Assembly: GCF_017497975.1 (NCBI RefSeq)
Contig: NZ_JAGDEL010000003.1
Location: 1-64,000 of the forward strand
Reading direction: 5' to 3'
Length of the DNA stretch: 64,000 nt
DNA from: Metabacillus bambusae
Lineage (GTDB): Bacteria; Bacillota; Bacilli; Bacillales; Bacillaceae
This document shows positions 46,256 to 54,464 of this stretch, piece after piece. The notes below the pieces were generated by a model that saw only the letters and a list, made by a program, of their open reading frames with translations, did not search any database and was not told the origin of the DNA. The position numbers were made by a program, and so were the translations under genes. The stretch's first letter is position 1, and each line of letters opens with the position of its first letter.

Positions 46256-46747
46256 ATGCAATATAGTGTAGGAGTAGAATATGCTTTACATTGTCTGGTT
46301 TATTTAATTGATGTTCCTTCCAAGGAAAGTGTTGGGATAAAGGATTTAGCAGAATTCCAAGGACTTTCTGAGACATTTCTTTCAAAAGTTTTCGGTAAAT
46401 TATCTAAGGCTGGAATTGTAAGTTCTGTCCCTGGTGTAAAGGGAGGATATAGGTTATCTAAGTCCCCAGAAGATATTTCCTTTTGGGATGTAGTTGAAGC
46501 AGTTGAAGGTCCTAAGCCTATTTTTCAATGTAAAAATATTAAAGAAAATGGTTATTTGTATAGAGAAGGCTGCTGTTCAGCTCCCTCATTTTGTACCATC
46601 AATTTAGTTATGCTCTCTGCGGAAGAAAAAATGCGTGATGATTTACGTAGTAAAACTCTTTCATGGTTAAATGAAGAACTTAATCGTGTCTTGCCCAAAC
46701 AAATACGTGAAGATACCCGGAAATTTTTTTCGAAAAGTAGCATATAA
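46256..46747 (+). CDS. Rrf2 family transcriptional regulator
   Basis: 163 aa. VGVEYALHCLVYL and LAEFQGLSETFLSKVFGKLSKAG form the winged helix; QCKNIKENGYLYREGCCSAPSFC is a cysteine cluster at the usual sensor position (perhaps a redox or iron-sulfur site). It is divergent from the azoreductase gene with about 220 bp between, which should hold the shared operator. Confidence 0.88.
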   Translation: MQYSVGVEYALHCLVYLIDVPSKESVGIKDLAEFQGLSETFLSKVFGKLSKAGIVSSVPGVKGGYRLSKSPEDISFWDVVEAVEGPKPIFQCKNIKENGYLYREGCCSAPSFCTINLVMLSAEEKMRDDLRSKTLSWLNEELNRVLPKQIREDTRKFFSKSSI

Positions 46748-46792
46748 AAAAACTCTCTAAATACCTTAAATAAGGTATTTAGAGAGTTTTTT
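46746..46792 (+). terminator. Strong terminator after the Rrf2 gene
   Basis: AACTCTCTAAATACCTTA pairs with TAAGGTATTTAGAGAGTT (18 bp), followed by seven T residues. Confidence 0.93.
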
Positions 46793-46842
46793 TAATCCAA
46801 GGGAAACATTCCTTCGATTTTCTATTAATAATCACAACTAAT

Positions 46843-46873
46843 TCTCAACTAACCTGCTAATTAGTTCAAGAAG
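46843..46873 (+). repeat. Array repeat copy, left core only
   Basis: TCTCAACTAACCTGCTAATTAG then TTCAAGAAG. It lies 11 nt from the stop of the small gene at 46884. Confidence 0.75.
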
Positions 46874-46883
46874 AGTTGAAATT

Positions 46884-47063
46884 TCACTCTTCTCGTTGCT
46901 TTTCTTTTGATAGAGTAAAGTATATTCCAAGAATAACAACAATAATTAAAAAGGCGTAAGTTACAAAAGGTAATTCATCTGACCACGCTAATGTAAGTCC
47001 TACAGATTTCATATGTACTGCTGCTTCAGTAATAGAAACGGATATTTGATTTAATGCATCCAA
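46884..47063 (-). CDS. Small single-helix membrane protein (possibly a truncated remnant)
   Basis: 59 codons from a TTG at 47063: LDALNQISVSITEAAVHMKS, then a helix VTYAFLIIVVILGIYFTL and a polar tail KEKQREE. The frame is open a little further upstream and no good ribosome binding site precedes the TTG, so it may be the 3' part of a larger gene cut by the repeat at 47084. Confidence 0.4.
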   Translation of the reverse strand: MDALNQISVSITEAAVHMKSVGLTLAWSDELPFVTYAFLIIVVILGIYFTLSKEKQREE

Positions 47064-47083
47064 AATTAGATAAGTTTTAATCC

Positions 47084-47164
47084 CTTGTTCAAATATCCTG
47101 CTCCGTTAGCTCGATAAGAAAATGCGACACATCGTTTTAGAAGTATCGCACCCGTTAGTTGAAA
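47084..47164 (+). repeat. Array repeat copy, complete
   Basis: TTCAAATATCCTGCTCCGTTAG, hairpin TGCGAC-ACATCG...AAGTATCGCA, right core CGCACCCGTTAGTTGAA. It ends 12 nt before the stop of the next gene. Confidence 0.85.
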
Positions 47165-47175
47165 AAAACCTTAAG

Positions 47176-47571
47176 TTACTCAGCTAAAAATTCATCAATA
47201 TATTCTTTCAATTCTTCCTTAATCTCTTCAAAAGTTTCATCAAGTAATTCACCGATAATTTTGCTACCAGGAATTTTTTTTGAAATGGGCATTCCCAAGA
47301 AAGAACGTTCGCATTCCCATATTTTAATGGTATGTAAATCTTTAAGTTCTTCATTTTTTTCAGCAATTCCTATTGAAACTGAGGAACTGTATCCAGGTAT
47401 AAAGGGGTCGTTGCCCTCTTTATCGAATACAGCATCAAAATCTAAATTTTTCTTAGCAAAAACAGATTTATATTCACTTAACAATCTTTCGATATAGTCT
47501 TTTAATGTCAATTCGGTATTTTTAATCTTTTCCATTAGTTCTTCAGTGAAATCCGTTTGTTGAAATTTCAT
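47176..47571 (-). CDS. Uncharacterised acidic protein
   Basis: 131 aa from the ATG at 47571 (a TTG seven codons earlier is possible). It is Glu/Lys-rich and helical: FTEELMEKIKNTELTLKDYI, YSSSVSIGIAEKNEELKDLH, DETFEEIKEELKEYIDEFLA. No motif is recognised. It stands alone between two array repeats. Confidence 0.6.
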   Translation of the reverse strand: MKFQQTDFTEELMEKIKNTELTLKDYIERLLSEYKSVFAKKNLDFDAVFDKEGNDPFIPGYSSSVSIGIAEKNEELKDLHTIKIWECERSFLGMPISKKIPGSKIIGELLDETFEEIKEELKEYIDEFLAE

Positions 47572-47631
47572 ATAAAAATCACTTCTCTTCAAATAGGATA
47601 ACTTAAAAATTCGTTCAATCAGTTAAAAATC

Positions 47632-47711
47632 CTTATTGAACTAAACTGCACCTTTAGGTCAATAAAAAAGGCACTTAATCCTTCTTAAAGATAAGCACCC
47701 GTTAATTGAAA
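47632..47711 (+). repeat. Array repeat copy, complete
   Basis: TTGAACTAAACTGCACCTTTAG, a loose central hairpin (GGCACTTAATCC...GATAAG), right core AGCACCCGTTAATTGAA. Confidence 0.85.
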
Positions 47712-47772
47712 AAATAGCCATAATTCAATATTTTTTGTAATCCTTCTTTAGCTAGTGTATCTTACTAAAAAC

Positions 47773-48471
47773 CTATTTCATTGCGTACATCTGATGAGGT
47801 TTTTTTCCTGTAATTAGACAATATAAATTGAAAATGCCAACTCCAATTAAAGCACTTAGAGTATTCAATATGACATCATCAATATCAGTAGCCCTTCCAC
47901 TTTCTCCCCATTTGAAACCTGAAACAATATATGAATTTAGTAGCTGGAAAATCTCAATTCCTATTGATACCACAAATAACTTTAAAACAGTTGTTTTTTT
48001 CCTGTTGGTTATTTTCAACGTTAATAGTGCAAATGCAAATGGAGTAAGTAAAAATAAGTTGCCCAAAATCTGTATTACCATAACTGGAGCAAAAATTGGA
48101 CCAAAAAATGTATTCAGAGTTGTTTTAAAAGGAATTAAATTAATCTGATTGAACGGTAGTGTATGTATTCCTAGATATTCCATTACTAAGAAATAGGTAA
48201 TATTTATGTATGTTACAAAATGATGAAGAATGAATAGATATAATATAAAACCCACATAAATGAGAAAATCGAAAAGTGTATGAATATGTATTTTTCTATT
48301 GAACCAAAAAATCAAACCTAATATCAAACAACCATTTACCAAAATTGTGGTTAAATCCATCAACAAATTATTTTTGTACGTAACAACAGGAATTAACAAC
48401 CATCCCATATATATAACTGCTATTAAAAAGGTTGTTAAAATTTTAATTTTGAAATTGTTAAAGTTTTGCAT
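47773..48471 (-). CDS. VanZ family membrane protein
   Basis: 232 aa with about five or six helices. The C-terminal VanZ domain has VMVIQILGNLFLLTPFAFAL and SGRATDIDDVILNTLSALIG, the family hallmark. VanZ gives low-level teicoplanin resistance; most homologues have no known role. Confidence 0.85.
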   Translation of the reverse strand: MQNFNNFKIKILTTFLIAVIYMGWLLIPVVTYKNNLLMDLTTILVNGCLILGLIFWFNRKIHIHTLFDFLIYVGFILYLFILHHFVTYINITYFLVMEYLGIHTLPFNQINLIPFKTTLNTFFGPIFAPVMVIQILGNLFLLTPFAFALLTLKITNRKKTTVLKLFVVSIGIEIFQLLNSYIVSGFKWGESGRATDIDDVILNTLSALIGVGIFNLYCLITGKKPHQMYAMK

Positions 48472-48499
48472 AGAGTACCCCCTTCATTACTAATAAAAA

Positions 48500-48590
48500 A
48501 AACTAAGCTTCCTTCTTATATTAGAAGGAAAAAGCGATACCTTCTTTAATAAATTATCGCACCCTTTAGTTTAAGTACATTTCTTCACAA
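48500..48590 (+). repeat. Array repeat copy with degenerate left end
   Basis: Hairpin GCGATACC...ATTATCGC, then ACCCTTTAGTTTAAGTACAT and TTCTTCACAA. The left core is poor. It lies upstream of VanZ rather than after a stop. Confidence 0.75.
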
Positions 48591-48604
48591 ATTTAGCCTT
48601 TATT

Positions 48605-48691
48605 ACAGAAGTTCTGCCCCGTTAGCATAATAAGTTCCATAAATAATGGCTAAATCCTCCTTGATCAACACACCCGTTTGTTCAACAAGAA
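48605..48691 (+). repeat. Array repeat copy
   Basis: TTCTGCCCCGTTAGCATAATAA, hairpin around CCATAAATAATGG, then ATCAACACACCCGTTTGTTC and AACAAG. It directly follows the previous copy, with no gene between. Confidence 0.75.
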
Positions 48692-48770
48692 TCCTTCCAC
48701 CACTCTCCTTTTCTATCAAAGTAATCTGGAATTATTTATATAATTAACGACAATTAAATGTTACTTTATA

Positions 48771-49229
48771 ATGACGAAGGGAAAGGTGGGAAAGCATATT
48801 AAAAGTTTAATTATTGGTTTTGTTATAATACTTTTAGTTGGAGGTACCATTTATATGTTTAATAAAAAAAACAACAACTATAATGAAGCACTATATGCAG
48901 CGGGAATGAATTTTGATTTTGAAGAAGTAGAACCTTTTTTAAAACATTTATCATCCTCAATATTGGATTCAGGTTTTAGTCAAGACGAAATCAATACTAT
49001 TCAATCTGAATTTGACATAATGAAACACAATGAGGTTAAAGAAATTGGAACCTTTGATGTTATTTATAAAGGAAAGCCGACAAAAATACGAATTGAAGGC
49101 GAAGTTCATATTCAAGAAGGTCCTAAAGGAGTTCTACTTAAAGAAGTTGTTCTTTATATGTATAGTTTTCAAGAATTAGTTGACATCATAGATGAAGAAA
49201 TGCTTAAAACTGAAGAAGAAGTGGAGTAA
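48771..49229 (+). CDS. Membrane-anchored small protein, unknown
   Basis: 152 aa with one N-terminal helix (SLIIGFVIILLVGGTIYMF) and an acidic outer part ending EEMLKTEEEVE. One of the few plus-strand genes in the array. No clear ribosome binding site precedes the ATG; a GTG at 48786 is an alternative start. Family not recognised. Confidence 0.55.
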   Translation: MTKGKVGKHIKSLIIGFVIILLVGGTIYMFNKKNNNYNEALYAAGMNFDFEEVEPFLKHLSSSILDSGFSQDEINTIQSEFDIMKHNEVKEIGTFDVIYKGKPTKIRIEGEVHIQEGPKGVLLKEVVLYMYSFQELVDIIDEEMLKTEEEVE

Positions 49230-49257
49230 TAAGAGATGGTGTAATTTACATCTCTTT

Positions 49258-49348
49258 CTATAACTAACCTACTTACTTTAGTTGAATAAGAAAAAGCTAC
49301 CTAAGTTGGCAGCTGATCTTTAACATAAGTACCCGTTACTTGAAGAAC
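49258..49348 (+). repeat. Array repeat copy, complete
   Basis: TAACTAACCTACTTACTTTAG, hairpin AGCTACC...GGCAGCT, right core GTACCCGTTACTTGAAGAAC. Confidence 0.8.
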
Positions 49349-49438
49349 AGATGTATTATCCAATAATCGGAATTTGTTTTTTGAGAATAAATCATCGACC
49401 GATATTTTGTGTTTGTAAAAATATTTACTGGTAGCTCT

Positions 49439-49795
49439 TTAGAATGCGTACTTATATAGACCAAAATACAATGGACCGAGTAAAAGTACAAATACTACAG
49501 CAATAATGATGTATTTGACTGGAGGTGAAACATCCTCGAACTCCTCTCCGTAGTCAGCTAGGAAGAAGCTGTATATTATGTCCCAAAATAACGCCCCAAA
49601 AAACACGATCTGCCATAAAGAAGTATTCATTATTTGGATATTTGTTACGTAACCAAAAAGTCCAATCCAGGTAATAATCGAGATTACAAAATCTAATTTT
49701 GCTGGAAAAGTCTTATATTTTCCTTTGATCAGATATCCAATAGCAACAGCACCAAGAATTCCCAAATAAATTGTCCAAAACATATTAACAAACAT
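49439..49795 (-). CDS. Four-helix membrane protein, unknown
   Basis: 118 aa with four hydrophobic segments (MFWTIYLGILGAVAIGYLI, LDFVISIITWIGLFGYV, LWQIVFFGALFWDIIYSFFL, YIIIAVVFVLLLGPLYFGL). No charged catalytic motif. Family not recognised. Confidence 0.6.
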   Translation of the reverse strand: MFVNMFWTIYLGILGAVAIGYLIKGKYKTFPAKLDFVISIITWIGLFGYVTNIQIMNTSLWQIVFFGALFWDIIYSFFLADYGEEFEDVSPPVKYIIIAVVFVLLLGPLYFGLYKYAF

Positions 49796-50027
49796 TATCC
49801 ATTTCCTCTTTCCTCTGTTTCCCCTGAATCATTAATTCAAGGTTAACCCCTAGTTATTTACGAAAATTATAAATCCTTTTGATTAATTTTGAATACAGGG
49901 GATTTTTTCCAAACATTTACCTCTACAGAAATTTGTATAGGACCGTTGAAAAAGTCGCATCTCACTTTATGAAATGCGACTGATTATTCCTAACTTTCAC
50001 CTATAAACAAGTAATAGAGTTGTTACT
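49796..50027. other. Intergenic DNA
   Basis: Apart from the terminator-like hairpin at 49950 nothing is seen. Confidence 0.4.
49950..49981 (-). terminator. Solo terminator hairpin
   Basis: AGTCGCAT pairs with ATGCGACT, followed on the minus strand by TTTTTC. It looks like the central hairpin of an array repeat without its conserved ends. Confidence 0.65.
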
Positions 50028-50080
50028 TTTTATTCAAGTAAGGCACTTTATAGTTTAAGTGAAAATCTTCACAATCTTTT
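50028..50080 (+). repeat. Array repeat copy, compact
   Basis: TTTATTCAAGTAAGGCACTT then TATAGTTTAAGTGAAAATCT and TCACAATC; left and right ends fused. No gene was found in the following 200 nt. Confidence 0.7.
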
Positions 50081-50303
50081 GTGTAGGAGCATACAAAAAA
50101 GACGCCTTCTTACTAAAGAAAAGTGCCCTATTCTAGAAAATCATTATGTAAGATAAAAGATCCACAGATGATAAAGAAAAGTATCCTTTAGTTGAAGAAA
50201 GAATTTTCTTTTTAACAATAAGGTAATTATTTATTTCTAAGCCGTTAAGTCATTTTGTTACTTTGATCTTTGGTCAACTTTTATTTATATTTCTAAAAAC
50301 TAA

Positions 50304-50753
50304 CTAAACTCCAAACTGTTTTAAATGATGGTCAAGGTGCTTGTATATTCCTTTTCCCCATTGCTCGGAAGTAAGTTTACCGAAAAAAGGATGTGGATGA
50401 GTCGTACACTTCTCTGGACCATTATTTTGGAAAGTTATAATTTTTTGTTTCAGTTTTTCCTTCTCTGTTTCAAATTCTTTTTCATCTACAATCAAAATGG
50501 TCGGAATTGTGGACATATTTTGGGCTAATGGCTTGTCGTTATAAAATATTGGTTTCACAAAGTTTCCTATTAATATTCCTAGCCAACCTCTCGCTGGAAA
50601 AGAATGTCCTATTGCAATGTCTTGAAAGGATGAGCAATGTGCTAGCATTTGGGCAACATCCATTTTACCCCATTGGGGTTTTGAATTTGGGCTTAATTTG
50701 TCAATACGGTTAAAAATTTCCTCTGTATGCAATTGAATAAAAATATTTTTCAT
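50304..50753 (-). CDS. DUF1569 (DinB-like) protein
   Basis: 149 aa from the ATG at 50753 (AAAGGGAGATG upstream; a longer frame lacks a site). KPQWGKMDVAQMLAHCSSFQ and GKLTSEQWGKGIYKHLDHHLKQFG are the helical-bundle DUF1569 pattern, with His residues of a DinB-type metal site. Probably a thiol-dependent transferase relative. Confidence 0.8.
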   Translation of the reverse strand: MKNIFIQLHTEEIFNRIDKLSPNSKPQWGKMDVAQMLAHCSSFQDIAIGHSFPARGWLGILIGNFVKPIFYNDKPLAQNMSTIPTILIVDEKEFETEKEKLKQKIITFQNNGPEKCTTHPHPFFGKLTSEQWGKGIYKHLDHHLKQFGV

Positions 50754-50841
50754 TTGTGCATCTCCCTTTACCAATGATGGGACTATTCGTATCCAGGTGC
50801 ACCGGTGTATTGGGATGTCCGTGAGCGACCGTAAGTTACTG

Positions 50842-51345
50842 TCATTGGCGTTTATTTTCTTCGCTTTGCCGGACGATCTCGTCAACGACGTGCTCGATCG
50901 GTGCGGTGGCGTCGATTATAATTCCGTTTTTCGGTATGTCTTCTTTCGTTTGGTGCAATCGTGCAATGAGTTCCCGTTCCGTTTTCTTTCCGCCCCACTC
51001 ATTTTCCGGTCGCTCGTCAAGCCGCCGGTTCAATGTGTCAAGGTCGACCTCGAGGACAAACACACCGTCAAATAGATCTATGAATTTCGAAAAGTTCCTA
51101 GAACCACCGCAGAAAAATGTTACCTCCTCATCCTGGTTGGCGACCAATGCTTTTACTTTATCTACATGCCAAATGTGGTGCTCGTGCGTGACGCCATCCG
51201 TCCGTGTACCAGTTTCCGGATCGCCTTGATAAGCCAATTCACGGTCACCATTAATGGCATGGTAGCCGCGCCGCTGCAATTCTTTGCAGACCGAAGTTTT
51301 GCCGGTGCCGGAAACGCCTTCAATCAGATAATTCCTAATGCCCAT
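50842..51345 (-). CDS. P-loop kinase-like ATPase with atypically high GC
   Basis: 167 aa from the ATG at 51345 (GGAGGGT upstream). The N-terminus YLIEGVSGTGKTSVCKELQRRG is a Walker A of small-molecule kinases; EVDLDTLNRRLDERPENEWG may be the lid. The base composition is clearly richer in G and C than its neighbours, with CGC and GCG codons, so it was probably acquired from another lineage. Substrate unknown. Confidence 0.7.
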   Translation of the reverse strand: MGIRNYLIEGVSGTGKTSVCKELQRRGYHAINGDRELAYQGDPETGTRTDGVTHEHHIWHVDKVKALVANQDEEVTFFCGGSRNFSKFIDLFDGVFVLEVDLDTLNRRLDERPENEWGGKKTERELIARLHQTKEDIPKNGIIIDATAPIEHVVDEIVRQSEENKRQ

Positions 51346-51365
51346 GGCTAGACCCTCCATTTCTG

Positions 51366-51446
51366 TCGTTAAACTGCTTCGTTAGTGCAATAAAAAAGCC
51401 TTACTACTTATTGTAGTAAACAACTAAACTGCCCCGTTAACATAAG
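51366..51446 (+). repeat. Array repeat copy, doubled core
   Basis: TTAAACTGCTTCGTTAGTGCAA, a hairpin of TTACTAC and GTAGTAA, then a second core CAACTAAACTGCCCCGTTAAC in place of the usual right end. Confidence 0.8.
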
Positions 51447-51478
51447 ATGTTCTTATTGAAAAATAATAGCTAATAAGA

Positions 51479-51640
51479 CTAGAAGAAAATCACCAACAAT
51501 AATGAAAAAATTATTGCTAATATTACATCGTGTTTAAGTGTAGTTTTTAATGTAGGCATCCATTTAATTTTACCTGGAAGGCTAACAAGCCTTCCAATAA
51601 TAAAAAAGATAACAAAATAACTAAAAAATGTTCCGAGCAT
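51479..51640 (-). CDS. 53-aa two-helix membrane protein
   Basis: A short gene easily missed: MLGTFFSYFVIFFIIGRLVS, PGKIKWMPTLKTTLKHD, VILAIIFSLLLVIFF. AAAGGTGA lies 4 nt before the ATG. It fills the space between two array repeats exactly as larger genes do, which supports it as a real unit. Confidence 0.65.
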   Translation of the reverse strand: MLGTFFSYFVIFFIIGRLVSLPGKIKWMPTLKTTLKHDVILAIIFSLLLVIFF

Positions 51641-51680
51641 AAAATCACCTTTATCAGCGTTTTCTTTTATATTAACATTT

Positions 51681-51765
51681 TTTGTTAAACTAAACTGCTC
51701 CTGTTAGCTCAATAAGAAAATGCGACACCTCATTATGGAAGTATTGCACCCAGTTAGTTTAATAA
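51681..51765 (+). repeat. Array repeat copy, complete
   Basis: TTAAACTAAACTGCTCCTGTTAG, hairpin TGCGACACC...GAAGTATTGCA, right core GCACCCAGTTAGTTTAATAAG. It overlaps the stop of the next gene. Confidence 0.85.
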
Positions 51766-52712
51766 GCCTCTCTATTTAAAAGAAAATTAATCATATCTAA
51801 ACCAATACCACTAATTATCATTCTCTCTTTCCTATTACCTAATAATTTCTGGGACCAATCAACAATACCGCCATCCCCTATATTAATTTCCTGTTCATTT
51901 AATTTCATTATGATGGTGAAATGTAATCCTTGATAGTAAAGATTATCCCTTACTACTTTGTTTTTTAGTAAACTAACGTCAGATTTTTCATTGATGTGTT
52001 CGCTCAGCTTTTGTATTAAGCCTTCACTGTCATTATATCCCCTTGATGCGTTTATTTTAACTGTTATATCGGTATTAAATACTGTTTTGAATATTTTTCG
52101 ATATACATCTATATGTTCTAAAAAAGCTTGTTTTTCAAAGGAATAGCCACCCTTATCTCTTCCTGAAGAGACCATACAAAAAATATTAAAGTGAGGTACA
52201 AGTCCTGGTTTGTCAAACTTTTGTGCACGGATATGTCTATGTGATGTACAAAAGCGTATTAGATCAGAATCGTGATTCATCTTTCCTTTTTTTATCAAAT
52301 CACATATATGTAAGGCTAATAAATTGGTCGCATCTGATACTACTTCTGTTCCTCTTAATGCGGATATTACTTTATTTTGGTCAGCTGTTGCTACGACCGA
52401 GCAAGATCCAAGGGGAGAAACAGGGGAAATCTGAATAGGAGTGTATAAAGAACTTCGGGCAATCATCAATAAATCTATCTCTAATTGTCTCAACCAGATA
52501 GGGTCTATGTCGGCAGGATGAACAAATCTGTTCATCGAATATTTTTTGAGTAATTCACTTGGCGAGATATCGTTTGTTCTTTTTCTAAACACTTCAAGTA
52601 AAAGAGTATTTAAGTCAGAATAAGGAATTTTACTTCCTAATATTTCCATCAAATTTCCTATACCTATATCTTCCAAAATTCTTTGTATTGCTTTCAACGC
52701 CTTATTTTCCAT
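51759..52712 (-). CDS. Uncharacterised 317-aa protein, possibly aminoacyl-tRNA-synthetase-like
   Basis: The segment SPVSPLGSCSVVATADQNKV followed by ALRGTEVVSDATNLLALHIC faintly recalls class II synthetase-like or HisZ-like cores, with a later KGGYSFEKQAFLEHIDVYRK. I cannot name the family. There is no signal peptide or membrane segment. It is the largest gene in this stretch of the array, stands alone and has an AGGAGG-type start. Confidence 0.6.
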   Translation of the reverse strand: MENKALKAIQRILEDIGIGNLMEILGSKIPYSDLNTLLLEVFRKRTNDISPSELLKKYSMNRFVHPADIDPIWLRQLEIDLLMIARSSLYTPIQISPVSPLGSCSVVATADQNKVISALRGTEVVSDATNLLALHICDLIKKGKMNHDSDLIRFCTSHRHIRAQKFDKPGLVPHFNIFCMVSSGRDKGGYSFEKQAFLEHIDVYRKIFKTVFNTDITVKINASRGYNDSEGLIQKLSEHINEKSDVSLLKNKVVRDNLYYQGLHFTIIMKLNEQEINIGDGGIVDWSQKLLGNRKERMIISGIGLDMINFLLNREAY

Positions 52713-52785
52713 ATTAGCCTCCTTGTTGAATAGAGTATTTTCAATTTTGTATATTTAGTTCGATTTTATAGTAGAAATTCCTCTT

Positions 52786-52835
52786 TTATTCAACTAACCT
52801 ATCATTTAGTTTAAGTACATTTTCTTCACAATCTC
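52786..52835 (+). repeat. Array repeat copy, compact
   Basis: ATTCAACTAACCTATCATTTAG fused to TTTAAGTACATTTTCTTCAC and AATC; left and right ends without the hairpin. Confidence 0.8.
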
Positions 52836-53009
52836 ACATAAATAACCAGTTTTTTTGAAAGTCTTATTCAATTAAATGACCCTTTTGGAATTAAATAGCC
52901 TTTTGTTGAAGAAGAATAGAGTATTCCCCTTCTTTTCTTTAGTCCACTTATTCATAATATTTTGTTCGGTTAGTTATAGTAGCCTCAGAAACTGCGAATA
53001 AATAAAAAA

Positions 53010-53042
53010 GGGTACCATCGGCAATAAACCAATTGGTATCCC
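53010..53042 (-). terminator. Terminator of the lost methyltransferase gene
   Basis: GGGATACC pairs with GGTACCC and is followed on the minus strand by TTTTTTATTT. It lies just beyond the relic stop. Confidence 0.7.
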
Positions 53043-53059
53043 TTCAATCCATATCATTT

Positions 53060-53163
53060 TTATTCCTTCACACGAACAATTGATAACCCTTGTCCAACGG
53101 CAGTATAATAGATTCCAAATTAGGATCATTCGCCTTACGTTCATTAAATGACTTTACATACTA
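53060..53163 (-). pseudogene. C-terminal relic of an O-methyltransferase
   Basis: The minus strand reads KSFNERKANDPNLESIILP then, after one base shift, VGQGLSIVRVKE and stop. This is the typical end of class I O-methyltransferases (FNE...LPxGxGLSIVRVKE). The rest of the gene is absent. Confidence 0.65.
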
Positions 53164-53256
53164 GACAAAAATTTTAAAAAAAAGAAAGAACTTGGAGTTT
53201 TTCCAAGTTCTCTATCGTTCGTTGTATAGGTAGTGTAGGAAAGTACAAAAAGATTT

Positions 53257-53631
53257 CATAGGATTACTCCTGAAAAATTCCCTCTCAGCACTTCCTTTCC
53301 ATGTTGATTTCCGCATACAAAGGAGGCAGATATACATGTCCTATTTTCCTGCTTTTCGAATTGCTCAATTGGTTACTTCACAAATTATAGTATCACCAGT
53401 AAATACTGGTCTTAAAAACTCAAAATTCATTGTACGAGCGAGTACATTGTAATCACCGCCTATTTTTGTCGGCAATGTAGCGGTTAGTAATCCCTGTACG
53501 ACAAGTCTTCCCTGTTCATCTGGAGTAACATGGTGAGAGCCTTCATCACCTGAAATCTTGATAAACAATGCCACATCTTCTGGTGTGAAGGTCCGTTTAA
53601 ATTCAATAATAGCACCTCTTTTAAAGACAAT
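53257..53631 (-). pseudogene. Frameshifted hotdog-fold dehydratase/thioesterase-like gene
   Basis: The minus strand from about 53631 reads VFKRGAIIEFKRTFTPEDVA, LFIKISGDEGSHH, VQGLLTATLPTKIGG and NFEFLRPVFTGDTIICEVT, a MaoC/FapR-like hotdog domain. It stops early; one extra base restores IEQFEKQENRTCISASF and EVLRGNFSGVIL to the stop at 53257. No ATG is present at the expected start (ATT or GTC after GGGGG). Frameshifted, so probably inactive. Confidence 0.7.
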
Positions 53632-53670
53632 TTTGTTCCCCCCTATATTTGAAATACATTTAACTCCACT

Positions 53671-54447
53671 TCAATTGAAATGTGACATATATTCATAGGC
53701 AGTTGTACCATATACGCTTTTAAAGTGTTTATTTAAATGGGTTAAATCAACAAAACCACATTCCGCTACTGCTGAATAAATATCTCCATTTTTCTCTATC
53801 AACTTCTTTGCACGTTCTACCTTGCAATTAAGAAAGTATTGGTATGGGGAAATTCCAGTATGAGCCTTGAATAATCTGATAAACTGAAATTTTGATACAT
53901 GAAGCTCTTTGCATATGTCGTCCAGTTTCATTACATTTTCTAAGTTTGTATGAAGCATTTCCTTTGCTTTTCTAATTAGAGCGTCTTCTTTCTTAGAGTT
54001 GGTAGAAAGATTGGTTTGCATAAGACTGTCTGCGAGGGATAACAGTAATTCACTGCACAACGCTTCATCTTTTCCGCCTAAAATTGCATCTGAAAGGCTT
54101 AATATTCTTTGCTCAAGTCTATAATCATATACAATAGGGGAGGAAAAACGCACTATATCCTTTTTCTCAATAACCTCTAAAAGAAGTTGTGGTTCAATAT
54201 ATAACATAACATAATCAAGCCCTGTTTTATCATGTGCCATTCCGTCATGTGCCTGTTCTGGATTAAAAAGCATCACACCATTTTGATAGGATAATTGTAA
54301 ACTGCCATCCAAGTTATACTCTTGAATACCACGCAATGTTACACCTATTGCATACTCCTTGTGAGAATGCTTTTTATACGTAAAATCAGTGATACTAGCT
54401 GACAACGCAGTAATACCTGCCGATTTTTTATAGATAAATTTTTCCAT
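53671..54447 (-). CDS. AraC family transcriptional regulator
   Basis: 258 aa. The N-terminal cupin-like sensor contains FTYKKHSHKEYAIGVTLRGI and LFNPEQAHDG; the C-terminal double HTH contains LDDICKELHVSKFQFIRLFK and AVAECGFVDLTHLNKHFKSV. It lies 17 nt downstream of a LysE-type exporter gene in the same direction and probably controls it. Confidence 0.9.
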   Translation of the reverse strand: MEKFIYKKSAGITALSASITDFTYKKHSHKEYAIGVTLRGIQEYNLDGSLQLSYQNGVMLFNPEQAHDGMAHDKTGLDYVMLYIEPQLLLEVIEKKDIVRFSSPIVYDYRLEQRILSLSDAILGGKDEALCSELLLSLADSLMQTNLSTNSKKEDALIRKAKEMLHTNLENVMKLDDICKELHVSKFQFIRLFKAHTGISPYQYFLNCKVERAKKLIEKNGDIYSAVAECGFVDLTHLNKHFKSVYGTTAYEYMSHFN

Positions 54448-54464
54448 TTAATCCACCCCTCTAT

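Noticed and set aside
50754-50885. Upstream extension of the DUF1569 gene
   Set aside because: It overlaps the end of the kinase-like gene, and AAAGGGAGATG marks the start at 50753.
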